Assembly: GCA_947475995.1 (NCBI GenBank) | Contig: CANJNI010000024.1 | Location: forward strand, 1 to 64,000 | DNA from: Beijerinckiaceae bacterium | GTDB lineage: Bacteria; Pseudomonadota; Alphaproteobacteria; Rhizobiales; Beijerinckiaceae | Reading direction: 5' to 3' | DNA: 64,000 nt | In this document: piece after piece, positions 20,254-28,458 of the stretch | How the letters are laid out: each line of letters starts with the position of its first letter | Position numbering within the stretch: position 1 is the stretch's first letter | The notes under the pieces: model-generated | What the model saw: only the letters and a program-made list of their open reading frames with translations | Database searches by the model: none | Told to the model about the DNA's origin: nothing | Program-made: the position numbers and the translations under genes

Positions 20254-21513
20254 ATGAGCATCTATACCGGACCGGTTTTCGAGATGGCTTGCAGGCAGTT
20301 CGAGACCATCGCGGACCATCTGTCGATCCCCGCCGACGAGCGACGTCACCTGATCATGCCGAAGCGCTCGGTGACGGTGTCCTGCCCCGTTGCGATGGAC
20401 AATGGCGAAGTGGCGGTCTTTCAGGGCTACCGGGTGCAACATCACCTGACGCTGGGACCGACCAAGGGCGGCATCCGCTTTTCAGCCGACCTCGACATCG
20501 GCGAAGTGGCGGCGCTGGCGATCTGGATGAGCTGGAAATGCGCCCTCGTCGGGCTGCCCTACGGCGGCGCGAAAGGCGGCGTGACGGTTGATCCCTACAA
20601 ATTATCGAAGCGCGAACTGGAAGGCGTCGCGCGCCGCTACATGCAGGAGATGATTCCGTTCGTTGGCCCGCGCACGGACGTGATGGCGCCCGACATGGGC
20701 ACGAACGAGCAGATCATGGCCTGGTTCATGGACACCTATTCCATGTATCAGGGCAATACGGTGCCGGAGATTGTCACCGGCAAGCCGGTGGCGCTCGGCG
20801 GCACCGAAGGGAGGCGCGAGGCCACGGGACGCGGCGTCGCCTTTGTGGCTGCACTCGCGATGGAGCACCTGTCCATCGACCCCAACAACGCCACCGCCAT
20901 CGTGCAGGGCTTCGGTAATGTTGGTTCTAACACGGCGCTCGAACTCGCCGCGCGCGGGGTGAAAATCATCGGCGTCAGCGACCATACCGCCGCCTATTAC
21001 GATCCTGCCGGGTTCGATCCGCATGTGCTGACGCGCCATGTGGCGCAGCACGGCGTGCTGAAGGACTTCTCGACGCAAAGTCTGATTGACCCGAACGATC
21101 TACTGACGCAGCGTTGCGACATCCTTGCGCCCGCTGCGGTCGAGCGTGTGATTACTGAAAAGAACGCAGGCCGGTTGCAGTGCCGCATTCTGGCGGAAGG
21201 CGCGAACGGGCCGACAACTCCGGACGCCGACGCGATCCTCGATCAACGCCGCGACGAAATTCTGGTCCTGCCGGACATTCTGTGCAACGCTGGCGGCGTG
21301 GTGGTCAGCTATTTCGAATGGGTGCAGGATCTACAGCAATATTTCTGGGATGAGAAGGAAATCACCGACAAGATGACGTCCATTCTGGGGCGCGCCTTTC
21401 ACCAGATATTGGCCCGCACGATCCGCGACAAAATCTCGATGCGCACCGCCGCAACCGCCATCGGCGTCAAGCGCGTGCGACTCGCCAAGCAGCAACGGGG
21501 CCTGTTTCCATAG
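20254..21513 (+). CDS. gdhA: Glutamate dehydrogenase (Glu/Leu/Phe/Val dehydrogenase family)
   Basis: This 419-residue protein has the substrate-binding GPTKGGIRF and the catalytic-lysine motif PYGGAKGGV, then the Rossmann motif VQGFGNVGSNTA. It interconverts glutamate and 2-oxoglutarate. The two-domain length fits hexameric catabolic NAD-type enzymes. An AAAGGAG site precedes ATG 20254. It is divergent from the transglutaminase operon, and the 206-base gap holds a weak TATTAT -10 candidate at 20188-20193 but nothing else I could support. A branched-chain or phenylalanine dehydrogenase activity is less likely. Confidence 0.88.
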   Translation: MSIYTGPVFEMACRQFETIADHLSIPADERRHLIMPKRSVTVSCPVAMDNGEVAVFQGYRVQHHLTLGPTKGGIRFSADLDIGEVAALAIWMSWKCALVGLPYGGAKGGVTVDPYKLSKRELEGVARRYMQEMIPFVGPRTDVMAPDMGTNEQIMAWFMDTYSMYQGNTVPEIVTGKPVALGGTEGRREATGRGVAFVAALAMEHLSIDPNNATAIVQGFGNVGSNTALELAARGVKIIGVSDHTAAYYDPAGFDPHVLTRHVAQHGVLKDFSTQSLIDPNDLLTQRCDILAPAAVERVITEKNAGRLQCRILAEGANGPTTPDADAILDQRRDEILVLPDILCNAGGVVVSYFEWVQDLQQYFWDEKEITDKMTSILGRAFHQILARTIRDKISMRTAATAIGVKRVRLAKQQRGLFP

Positions 21514-21635
21514 CCGGTCCCCTGTTTCCAGCGCGCGATTGACGGCTCTCGTATGATGAATGTCATCAGCAGATGATGCTCATCATATGCTGATGCGTTT
21601 CATGACAAACAATTCATGTTCCATCAGGCCGATGC

Positions 21636-21649
21636 TTGACATGGATCAA
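21636..21649 (+). promoter_or_regulatory. FNR/FixK-type box
   Basis: TTGAC-ATGG-ATCAA matches 9 of the 10 defined bases of the FNR/FixK consensus TTGAT-N4-ATCAA. It lies 73 bases upstream of the ATG at 21722, and its first six bases (TTGACA) could also serve as a -35. Oxygen-limited or nitrogen-oxide control of the two exported proteins downstream is inferred. Confidence 0.65.
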
Positions 21650-21662
21650 GGCCCTCCCTGTT

Positions 21663-21682
21663 ACATTAGTTTTTTCTAATGT
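21663..21682 (+). promoter_or_regulatory. Perfect 7-6-7 inverted repeat, possible repressor operator
   Basis: ACATTAG-TTTTTT-CTAATGT is a perfect dyad between the FNR-like box and the gene at 21722. Its core ATTA-N8-TAAT (21665-21680) has the same 4-8-4 spacing as the BigR/SqrR-like candidate operator at 28434-28449. The T-rich centre could alternatively form a weak hairpin, but location favours a protein-binding site. Confidence 0.55.
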
Positions 21683-21721
21683 TATTGAAACGCCTGCGAC
21701 GCAGGCTTCCGGGAGCATCTG

Positions 21722-22441
21722 ATGAAACGCGCATCTCTCTTTGCGGCGACCTTGATGGCGTCGTCGATCCTGTCCACCATGGCCTGGAGCGGCCCGTTCA
21801 ATGATTTTGAGACGCAGGCGCGCAGCGCCTATGCGGGCTATCGGGCGGCATTGTTCCAGACCAACAAGAACGACAAGGCCGCGACTGAAGAAGCCCTGAA
21901 CGGCCTGTCTTCGAAATGGAGCGCTCTGACCGCCCAGTGGGGCAAGTCGCCGCCTCCCCAATATGTGGACGATGCGAAGTTCGGAGGAACGCTCGACAGC
22001 GTTGCGAAGATCATCGACACCGCGAAAGCTGAAACAGCAAAAAATGAACTCGCAAAGGCGCATGAAACGCTCGAGAAGATCCGCGACGAACTGGCCGCAC
22101 TTCGCGAACGCAACGGCGTCATTGTCTTCTCGGACCGTATGAACGCCTACCACACCAAGATGGAAGAGGTGCTGGCGAAAAACTACACCGGCTTCGACGC
22201 CGCAGGACTTGCGGCGTTGCGCGAAGACGCTGCGGTGCTGGCCTATCTCTACGCAGACATCGCCGCCAGACCGCCGGCGGATGGCGTCGGCAAGGAGGAT
22301 TTCAAGCAGGCGCTCGGCGCATTCAAGAATTCGGTTGATGCGCTTGTCGCCGCCAGCCGCGGCTCGGACGCCGCAGCCGCCAAGAAGTCCGTCGACAGCC
22401 TGAAAGGTCCCTATTCCATGCTGTTCCTCAAGTTCGGCTGA
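21722..22441 (+). CDS. Exported helical protein of unknown function
   Basis: The protein (239 aa) begins with a clear signal peptide (MKRASLFAATLMASSILSTM, cleavage near AWS) and is then mostly amphipathic helix (KAETAKNELAKAHETLEKIR, ELAALRERN), with no cysteines or CxxCH haem motif. A periplasmic four-helix bundle of cytochrome-b562-like shape would fit, but I do not recognise the family. It heads a two-gene unit with the low-complexity exported protein and lies behind an FNR-like box and a perfect dyad. Confidence 0.7.
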   Translation: MKRASLFAATLMASSILSTMAWSGPFNDFETQARSAYAGYRAALFQTNKNDKAATEEALNGLSSKWSALTAQWGKSPPPQYVDDAKFGGTLDSVAKIIDTAKAETAKNELAKAHETLEKIRDELAALRERNGVIVFSDRMNAYHTKMEEVLAKNYTGFDAAGLAALREDAAVLAYLYADIAARPPADGVGKEDFKQALGAFKNSVDALVAASRGSDAAAAKKSVDSLKGPYSMLFLKFG

Positions 22442-22460
22442 ACGTTCAAAGGAGACTGAT

Positions 22461-22955
22461 ATGATGCAGACACGCAGAAACCTCTTGCTGGGCCTGTTGG
22501 GCGCAGCCGCTTTCCCGGCTCTCGCGCTGGCGCAGGAAGCAAGGCCCGAAGGCGAGCGCCGCCCCGGCCAGGGAGAAGGCGAGCGCCGCGAAAGCGGCGA
22601 ACAGCGCGGCCAGTCCGAACGTCAGGGACAGGGACAGGGACAGGGACAGGGTCAAGGCCAGACGCGCGGCGAAGGTCAGGGCCAGAACCGCAGCCAGGGC
22701 GAACAGCGCGAGGGTCAGGGTCGCGAAGAACAGCGCCGCCAGGGCTCTGAAGGCGGACGCGGCGAAGGCCAAAGCGGTAGTCGCCGCAGCGAACGTGACG
22801 GGCGCTCCGGCGAGGGACGCGGAGGCAGCCGCGGTGAAGAAAACCGTGGCCGAGGCGATGATCGCCGCAGCAGGATGCGCCGTCGCATGAGAGAGGAACA
22901 ACGTCGCCGCCAGATGCGCGAGCGTCGCGAAAGACGCGGTCGCAACCGCGACTAG
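22461..22955 (+). CDS. Exported Gln/Gly/Arg-rich low-complexity protein
   Basis: After an N-terminal signal peptide (TRRNLLLGLLGAAAFPALAL, cleavage near ALA-QE; the TRRxLL start is Tat-like), the mature ~138 residues are nearly all G, Q, R, E, S and D. They contain (QG)n stretches and a strongly basic tail (RMRRRMREEQRRRQ). No domain is recognisable; the protein is probably disordered and might bind nucleic acid, polymer or metal. GGAG lies 6 bases before ATG 22461, 19 bases after the preceding stop. An overlapping antisense frame (22446-22958) also stays open, but it lacks a ribosome-binding site and context. Confidence 0.68.
   Translation: MMQTRRNLLLGLLGAAAFPALALAQEARPEGERRPGQGEGERRESGEQRGQSERQGQGQGQGQGQGQTRGEGQGQNRSQGEQREGQGREEQRRQGSEGGRGEGQSGSRRSERDGRSGEGRGGSRGEENRGRGDDRRSRMRRRMREEQRRRQMRERRERRGRNRD
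22623..22652 (+). repeat. Five tandem copies of a CAGGGA/T hexamer
   Basis: CAGGGA occurs four times in a row and is followed by CAGGGT, encoding repeated Gln-Gly within the low-complexity exported protein. Such a tract is prone to slippage in steps of two residues, so length variation between strains is plausible. Confidence 0.85.
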
Positions 22956-22964
22956 CAATCAACG

Positions 22965-22996
22965 AAAATCCCGGCCGATCACCCGGCCGGGATTTT
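22965..22996. terminator. Bidirectional intrinsic terminator
   Basis: A perfect 12-bp stem AAAATCCCGGCC / GGCCGGGATTTT with an 8-base loop lies between the convergent genes ending at 22955 (plus) and 23017 (minus). The terminal T runs on both strands fit termination in both directions. Confidence 0.85.
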
Positions 22997-23016
22997 TCAT
23001 TCATGCGTCCAAGCAA

Positions 23017-23466
23017 TCAGAATCGCGCGTTGCGCACGAACTGCATGATTTGTTCGCGGCTCATGGCGCCGCTCTGGCGCGCAACCTCCCGCCCCTTCGC
23101 GAACAGAATCAGGGTCGGAATGCCGCGTATGCCGAAACGCGCCGAAACATCCGGTGCAGCTTCGGTGTCGAGCTTGGCAAGGCGCATCACGGGCTCCAGT
23201 TGCGCGGCGGCCGCCTCGAACTGCGGGGCCATCATCTTGCACGGCCCGCACCAGTCGGCCCAGAAATCGACCAGCACCGGAATGTCCGTCTTGCCGACCA
23301 GCCGGTCGAAGTCCTGCGCGCTGCGCAGATCAACCGGATGCCCGTCAAACAATGGTTCGTGGCAACGCCCGCAATCGGGCTTCTGGCCTGCATTGAGCCT
23401 CGTTTGCGGCGAACGATTCAGTCCACCGCAATGCGGGCATGCGATTATGACATTGTCGTCCGCCAT
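23017..23466 (-). CDS. trxC: Thioredoxin 2 (TrxC)
   Basis: This 149-residue protein has the TrxC N-terminal zinc ribbon (C10-x2-C13 and C32-x2-C35) and a thioredoxin domain with active site WCGPC (72-76). TrxC is a stress-induced cytoplasmic disulfide reductase. ATG 23466 was chosen over GTG 23478 because GGAGAG sits directly upstream and the zinc ribbon begins at residue 10. It is last in a five-gene minus operon with rhodanese, AhpD-like protein and RND pump. Confidence 0.92.
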   Translation of the reverse strand: MADDNVIIACPHCGGLNRSPQTRLNAGQKPDCGRCHEPLFDGHPVDLRSAQDFDRLVGKTDIPVLVDFWADWCGPCKMMAPQFEAAAAQLEPVMRLAKLDTEAAPDVSARFGIRGIPTLILFAKGREVARQSGAMSREQIMQFVRNARF

Positions 23467-23477
23467 CAAACTCTCCA

Positions 23478-23825
23478 CTACATCGCCATCGGGCCGCCAC
23501 GCGCGCGCCAGCCTGCGGTGCCGGGCGCATAGTGCTTGATGTCGGTACGGCCGGCATCATGCGCAAGCCCGAGAGCCCGCGCCGAGCGTCCTCCCGCCTG
23601 ACAGACCAGAACGACCGGCTTGTCCTGCGGCAACGCAGAAGGCACGAAGCGCGACAATGGATGGTTGACGGCGCCCTCAATATGACCCGATGCATATTCT
23701 GCCGGTTCGCGCACATCGACGACATGGCATGCGCCTTTCAGACAGGCCTGCACCAGTTCCTCGTGCTCGATGGCGGGCACGCTGCTGCCGCCCTTCAGCA
23801 TGGACATGAGATTGGACAGAGACAT
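23478..23825 (-). CDS. Single-domain rhodanese-like sulfurtransferase
   Basis: The 115-residue protein shows the rhodanese signature VVDVREPAEYASGHIEGAVN and the active-site loop VCQAGGRS with Cys75. It would move sulfane sulfur to thiol acceptors. It lies between trxC and the AhpD-like gene, so persulfide formed on Cys75 could be passed to or reduced by TrxC (inference). Two additional cysteines (28 and 33) precede the domain. Confidence 0.9.
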   Translation of the reverse strand: MSLSNLMSMLKGGSSVPAIEHEELVQACLKGACHVVDVREPAEYASGHIEGAVNHPLSRFVPSALPQDKPVVLVCQAGGRSARALGLAHDAGRTDIKHYAPGTAGWRARGGPMAM

Positions 23826-23840
23826 TCCGGGCTCCTTCGA

Positions 23841-24209
23841 TTACGCGCTTTTTGCAGCGCTGAATTGCAGATAGGCGTCCATCGCATGGCTTGCATACAT
23901 GGCCGATGGCCCCGCCCCCATGTAGATGGCCATGCCGAGCGTTTCGACGATTTCCTCGCGCGAAGCGCCGGCGTCTATCGCCGCCTTGACGTGGAAGGCG
24001 ATGCAATCGTCGCAACGCACCGCGACGCCGATTCCAAGCGCCATGAGTTCCTTGGTCTTCGTATCGAGCGCTTTCGGAGCAAGCGCTGCTTGCGCAATGG
24101 CCCCGAAGGACTTCATGACTTCAGGCGCGTTGGCGCGCAGATTGCGCAGATCTGCGGACAGCTCCTTCGTCCACGATGGCCAATCAATATCAGTTCCGGA
24201 CATGCTCAT
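23841..24209 (-). CDS. Carboxymuconolactone decarboxylase/AhpD-like protein with CxxC site
   Basis: The protein (122 aa) has the AhpD-type redox motif RCDDCIAFH (C66, C69, H73) in a helical CMD fold. CxxC-bearing members are peroxidase or disulfide-reducing partners rather than decarboxylases. Its ATG overlaps the RND permease stop by 4 bases, so it is translationally coupled to the pump and lies 15 bases before the rhodanese gene. A redox or peroxide/persulfide role is inferred from neighbours. Confidence 0.85.
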   Translation of the reverse strand: MSMSGTDIDWPSWTKELSADLRNLRANAPEVMKSFGAIAQAALAPKALDTKTKELMALGIGVAVRCDDCIAFHVKAAIDAGASREEIVETLGMAIYMGAGPSAMYASHAMDAYLQFSAAKSA

Positions 24210-27200
24210 GCTCCTTGATGTGTTGTGGAAGGTTGGTCATCGCGCAGCCAGACATAGATCGCCGGGATCACCAGCAATGTCAGAGCCGTGGAAGATGCGA
24301 GCCCGAACACCATCGAGATCGCCAGCCCCTGAAAGATCGGGTCGGTGAGGATGAAGGCGGCGCCGATCATCGCTGCGGCGGCAGTGAGGAAGATGGGCTT
24401 GAACCGGATGGTTCCGGCCTCGATCAAGGCTTCGCGCAGGGGCATGCCCTTCTCCCGCAGATGGCGAATGAAATCGACCAGCAGGATCGAGTTGCGCACG
24501 ATGATGCCCGCCAGCGCAATGAAACCGATCATGGACGTCGCCGTAAACGCCGCGTTGAGCGCCCAGTGGCCCAGCACGATTCCGATCAGCGTCAACGGCA
24601 CGGGAACGAGGATCACAAGCGGCAGCTTGAACGAGCCGAACTGCGCGACGACCAGAAGATAGATTCCAAGGATCGCCACCATGAAGGCCGCGCCCATGTC
24701 GCGGAACGTCACATAGGTGACTTCCCATTCGCCGTCCCAGAGCAGCGTCGGCTTCGATTCATCCACCGGCTGGCCGTGATACCTGATCGTCGGCGCGCCT
24801 GCCGAACCCCAGTCGATTTTCTTCATGGCGTCCTCGACCGCGAGCATGCCGTAAATCGGCGCCTCGAACCGGCCCGCGACTTCCGCCGTGACCATTTCGG
24901 CGAAACGGCCGTTGTGGCGGAACACCGGATAGGACGACATTTCGCGTTTCGCCGTAACCACGTCGCCGAGTTCGACATTGGCGCCCTGACGCGCCGTGCC
25001 GCCGGCAGGCAGAGGCGTCGACAGGATGCGCTCTCCGGATGTCATGGCCGTTTGCGGCAGCGCCACCGAAATATCAATCGGTTTCAAGCCGCCTCCGCGC
25101 TGCGAATAGCCGATCTTCACACCGCCGATGAGGGCCCCAAGCGTGTCATACACTGCCTGCTCCTGCACGCCGTGGAACTCCAGAGCCTCCTGATCAATCG
25201 CGTAGCGAAGGCGCTCCTGCTGCACGCCGAAACTGTCGTCGACATCCACCACGAAATCGACGGACGAGAAAGCCTGGCGCACTTTCGCGGCAAGCGCTCG
25301 GCGCGCATCAGCATCGGGACCGTAGATTTCCGCCAGAAGCGTCGACAGAACCGGCGGGCCGGGCGGAACCTCCACGACTTTCAGCGAAGCGTGCGGCGGC
25401 AGCGTCAGGCTCGCCAGACGCTGCCGAATGTCGAGAGCAATGGCGTGGCTGGCGCGCTTGCGTTCCGCCTTCGGGGCAAGGTTCACCGAAAGGTCGCCCA
25501 TCTCCGGATTGGCGCGCAGATAATAGTGCCGCACCAGGCCGTTGAAGTTGAATGGCGAGGCCGTGCCTGCATAGGACTGGATCGAGCTGAGTTCAGGCAG
25601 ATCGCGCAACCTTTCGGCCGCAGCGGCCAGAATCCGATCCGTCTCCTCGACGCTCGCGCCGCGCGGCATGTCGAGCACCACCTGTATCTCCGACTTGTTG
25701 TCGAAGGGGAGCAGCTTCACGCTAACGCTTTTCGTCGCGAACAGGGTGAGCGACGCCAGAGTGGCGACTCCAATCGTCACCAGAAAGACTTTCGAACGAA
25801 GGCGGCCCTGAAGGAGCGGGCGCGCGAGGCGCGCATAGGCGCGTCCCATCATGCCCGGATCGTGATGATGATCATCGCCTGATGCCTCGACGCCCTCGAA
25901 CTTGCGGCGCGCAATCTTCAGCAGCAGCCACGGCGTGATCGTGACGGCGACAAAGAACGAGAACAGCATCGCCATCGACGCATTGGCCGGTATGGGGCTC
26001 ATGTAGGGGCCCATGAGGCCGCTGACGAACATCATCGGCAACAGCGCCACAACGATCGTGAGCGTGGCAACGATAGTCGGATTGCCGACTTCCGCAACGG
26101 CTTCGACAGCCGTTTCGACAAGCCCGCGCGAGCCGCGCATCTGCCAGTGCCGGACGATGTTTTCAACCACCACGATCGCGTCGTCGACCAGAATGCCGAT
26201 GGAGAAGATGAGCGCGAACAGGCTGACGCGATTGATCGTGTAGCCCATCAACCAGGAGGCGAAGAGCGTCAGCAGAATGGTCGTGGGGATGATGACCATC
26301 ACCACAACCCCCTCGCGCCAGCCAATCGCAAAGGTGATGAGCAGAACGATGGAGACAGTCGCCAGCGCAAGATGAAACAGCAGTTCGTCCGCCTTCTCGG
26401 TGGCGGTTTCGCCGTAATTGCGCGTCACGGTCACGTCGATGTCGGCGGGCAGGCTCCTGCCTTTCAGCGTGTCGAGACGTTGCAGAATGTCATCCGCAAC
26501 CACAACCGCATTGGCGCCCTTGCGCTTGGCGAGCGCGATGCTGACAGCCGGGTTCCTGTCGAGACCGCCCTTCCCGTTCGGCGTGAACGTCCACGAATAC
26601 TGGTTCGGCTCGGCAGCGCCGACGCGCACCTCCGCAACATCCTTGACATAGACCGGGCGGCCATCCCGCGAGGTGAGCAACAGAAGTCCGATATCCGGGA
26701 CGCCCTGCAGGGTCTGCCCCGCCACCACCGGCATGGACTTGCCGCCGTCACGGAAATTGCCGATCAGAAAGGAGCGATTGGCGTTGGTCAGTTTGTCGAT
26801 GAGCTGGTTGAGCGTGACGCCATAGAGCGACAGCCTTTCGGGATCGGGTTCGACACGTATCTGGTTCGTCGCGCCGCCGACGAGCGCCGAGCCGCCGATG
26901 TTATCGACCTTGCTCAACTCATGCTGAAGCTCTTCGGCCACCTGATGGAGACCATTCGGGGTCCATGCAGCGGTTCGTTCCGGCTTGGGAGACAGCGTCA
27001 GAACCAGGATCGCCACATCGTCGACGCCGCGTCCGACGACGAGCGGCTCCGCGATGCCTTTCGGCAAGGCGGTGATGTTGGCGCGCATCTTGTCATGCAC
27101 GCGCAACACCGCGGCGTCCTGGCTCGTGCCGACGAAGAAACGCGCCGTCACCATGACGCGATCGTCCTGCGTCTGTGAATAGACGTGTTCGACGCCGTTG

Positions 27201-27436
27201 ATGCTCTTGACGATGTCTTCGAGCGGACGAGTGACCAGTTCGACCGCATCCGTCGCCTTGTAGCCGTTGGCGGCCACGAAAATATCCACCATCGGAACGC
27301 TGATCTGCGGCTCCTCCTCCCGCGGCAAAGCCACGAGCGCGATGGCGCCGACAACGAGCGCGGCAATCAGCAGAAGCGGCGTCAGAGGCGACCGTATGAA
27401 GCTGCGCGTCAAATGACCTGAAAGACCGAGCTTCAT
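24206..27436 (-). CDS. RND efflux permease (AcrB/MexB superfamily)
   Basis: This 1076-residue transporter has two repeats of large periplasmic loops and 12 predicted helices, including the TM4 proton-relay motif GILVDDAIVVVENI with paired Asp, and GIIVRNSILLVDF in the second half. The N-terminus (TRSFIRSPLTPLLLIAALVV) and EEEPQISVPMVDIFV fit the HAE1-like branch rather than the heavy-metal branch. It is coupled to its adaptor by a 4-base overlap. No outer-membrane channel gene is nearby. Substrate unknown; the neighbours suggest sulfur or electrophile stress. Confidence 0.92.
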   Translation of the reverse strand: MKLGLSGHLTRSFIRSPLTPLLLIAALVVGAIALVALPREEEPQISVPMVDIFVAANGYKATDAVELVTRPLEDIVKSINGVEHVYSQTQDDRVMVTARFFVGTSQDAAVLRVHDKMRANITALPKGIAEPLVVGRGVDDVAILVLTLSPKPERTAAWTPNGLHQVAEELQHELSKVDNIGGSALVGGATNQIRVEPDPERLSLYGVTLNQLIDKLTNANRSFLIGNFRDGGKSMPVVAGQTLQGVPDIGLLLLTSRDGRPVYVKDVAEVRVGAAEPNQYSWTFTPNGKGGLDRNPAVSIALAKRKGANAVVVADDILQRLDTLKGRSLPADIDVTVTRNYGETATEKADELLFHLALATVSIVLLITFAIGWREGVVVMVIIPTTILLTLFASWLMGYTINRVSLFALIFSIGILVDDAIVVVENIVRHWQMRGSRGLVETAVEAVAEVGNPTIVATLTIVVALLPMMFVSGLMGPYMSPIPANASMAMLFSFFVAVTITPWLLLKIARRKFEGVEASGDDHHHDPGMMGRAYARLARPLLQGRLRSKVFLVTIGVATLASLTLFATKSVSVKLLPFDNKSEIQVVLDMPRGASVEETDRILAAAAERLRDLPELSSIQSYAGTASPFNFNGLVRHYYLRANPEMGDLSVNLAPKAERKRASHAIALDIRQRLASLTLPPHASLKVVEVPPGPPVLSTLLAEIYGPDADARRALAAKVRQAFSSVDFVVDVDDSFGVQQERLRYAIDQEALEFHGVQEQAVYDTLGALIGGVKIGYSQRGGGLKPIDISVALPQTAMTSGERILSTPLPAGGTARQGANVELGDVVTAKREMSSYPVFRHNGRFAEMVTAEVAGRFEAPIYGMLAVEDAMKKIDWGSAGAPTIRYHGQPVDESKPTLLWDGEWEVTYVTFRDMGAAFMVAILGIYLLVVAQFGSFKLPLVILVPVPLTLIGIVLGHWALNAAFTATSMIGFIALAGIIVRNSILLVDFIRHLREKGMPLREALIEAGTIRFKPIFLTAAAAMIGAAFILTDPIFQGLAISMVFGLASSTALTLLVIPAIYVWLRDDQPSTTHQGA

Positions 27437-28401
27437 GGCGTCACCACAATATCGCCGTCACGCAGGCCCGACAGGATTTCGACGCCCTGGGGATGCGCCT
27501 CGCCGGGCTGAACGACAATCTCGGCGCCGCTCTTGAGCCTGACGAATTGGACGCCTGCGCGCGTGTAGATAGCCGATGGCGGCACGAGAAGCGCATCGCG
27601 CTTTCCGGTCGAGACATAGACGCGCGTGCGTTCTCCGGCGAAGTAGTTGCCGAGGCCGTCGACATCCACGTCGGCAATCACCAGCCCAGCCTGAATTTCC
27701 GGATAAACGAGCCGCACGCGGCCTTCCCGAGTGGTCTCGCCTGTGGCGGACTGAAGGCCTCGCGCACCGATCTGGACGCTCTGGCCTGCCTGCATGAACT
27801 GCGCGTGACGTTCGGGCAGACGCAGGCGCAGAATGTATTTGTCTTCCGCAATGGTGGCGACGATTTCGCCCGGCAGGACCACGCGGCCCTGCGAAACCGG
27901 TACGCTCAGCACGCGACCAGCGCCCGGCGCGACAACAGCGCCTTCGCTCATCTGCTGCTCGATCACGCTGTAATCGGCCTGCATGGCGGCGAGATTGCGC
28001 TCCGCCACGTCCAGCATTGTGCGCGCCTGATCGAGCTGCGTCTGCGTGGAGACGCCTCGCCGCTGCAATTCCTGAATGCGTTCGAAGTCCGTGCGGGCCT
28101 GATCGCGCTGGGCCTGTTGCGAACGGATGCGCTGCTCCAGCGCCTGCATCTGCAGAACGAGCTTCTGGTCTGCGACCGTGGCGACCTCTACGCCCGCCGC
28201 GACTTCATCGCCCTCCTTCACCTTGAGCTGGGCAATGGTTCCGCCGATGCGAGCGCGGGCCACCAACTGGCGCACCGGCTCGACGGTTGCGATGACGGCC
28301 TTGCGATCCTCGACGACTGTGGCCTTCACCGCAACGTCAGCGGCAAAGACGGACGATGCGCCTGCGGACAGAATGGAAATGGCCAGAAACGAACGTCGCA
28401 T
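27433..28401 (-). CDS. RND periplasmic adaptor (membrane fusion) protein
   Basis: This 322-residue protein has a signal peptide (MRRSFLAISILSAGASSVFA), a biotinyl-lipoyl half (GGTIAQLKVKEGDEVAAGVE), a coiled-coil hairpin (about residues 75-145) and a beta-barrel/MP domain. It links the permease to an outer-membrane channel. It is the first gene of the operon and divergent from the ArsR regulator, with which it shares a 57-base promoter region. Confidence 0.92.
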   Translation of the reverse strand: MRRSFLAISILSAGASSVFAADVAVKATVVEDRKAVIATVEPVRQLVARARIGGTIAQLKVKEGDEVAAGVEVATVADQKLVLQMQALEQRIRSQQAQRDQARTDFERIQELQRRGVSTQTQLDQARTMLDVAERNLAAMQADYSVIEQQMSEGAVVAPGAGRVLSVPVSQGRVVLPGEIVATIAEDKYILRLRLPERHAQFMQAGQSVQIGARGLQSATGETTREGRVRLVYPEIQAGLVIADVDVDGLGNYFAGERTRVYVSTGKRDALLVPPSAIYTRAGVQFVRLKSGAEIVVQPGEAHPQGVEILSGLRDGDIVVTP

Positions 28402-28407
28402 TGGATG

Positions 28408-28458
28408 GTCCTCGATCAGGTCTTGACATATATATTCGATACTACTAATTTAGCAAGC
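28408..28458. promoter_or_regulatory. Divergent promoters of the RND operon and arsR-type gene
   Basis: On the plus strand TTGACA (28423-28428) is spaced 17 bases from TAATTT (28446-28451), placing transcription start at or beside the ATG at 28459, so the regulator mRNA would be leaderless or nearly so. On the minus strand TTGCTA is spaced 16 bases from TATATA in front of the adaptor gene. Both promoters lie across the 4-8-4 dyad, so one bound repressor could silence both directions. Confidence 0.6.
28434..28449 (+). promoter_or_regulatory. Candidate BigR/SqrR-type operator
   Basis: ATTC-GATACTAC-TAAT is close to the ATTC-N8-GAAT pattern I recall for SqrR, with one mismatch in eight defined bases. 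It sits inside the divergent promoter region between the RND operon and the ArsR-family gene, the expected site for autoregulation. Confidence 0.5.

Noticed and set aside
22623-22652. CRISPR-like array
   Set aside because: The hexamer repeats are contiguous without spacers and lie in a coding low-complexity tract.
22446-22958. Antisense open frame over the low-complexity gene (Ala/Leu/Phe-rich, 170 codons)
   Set aside because: It mirrors the GC-rich repetitive coding strand, has no ribosome-binding site and would end the unit across the shared terminator. The plus-strand frame has a signal peptide and a proper GGAG.
27493-28458. Long upstream extension of the ArsR-family gene
   Set aside because: The open frame runs antisense through the adaptor gene. 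The conserved ArsR region and a promoter both point to ATG 28459.
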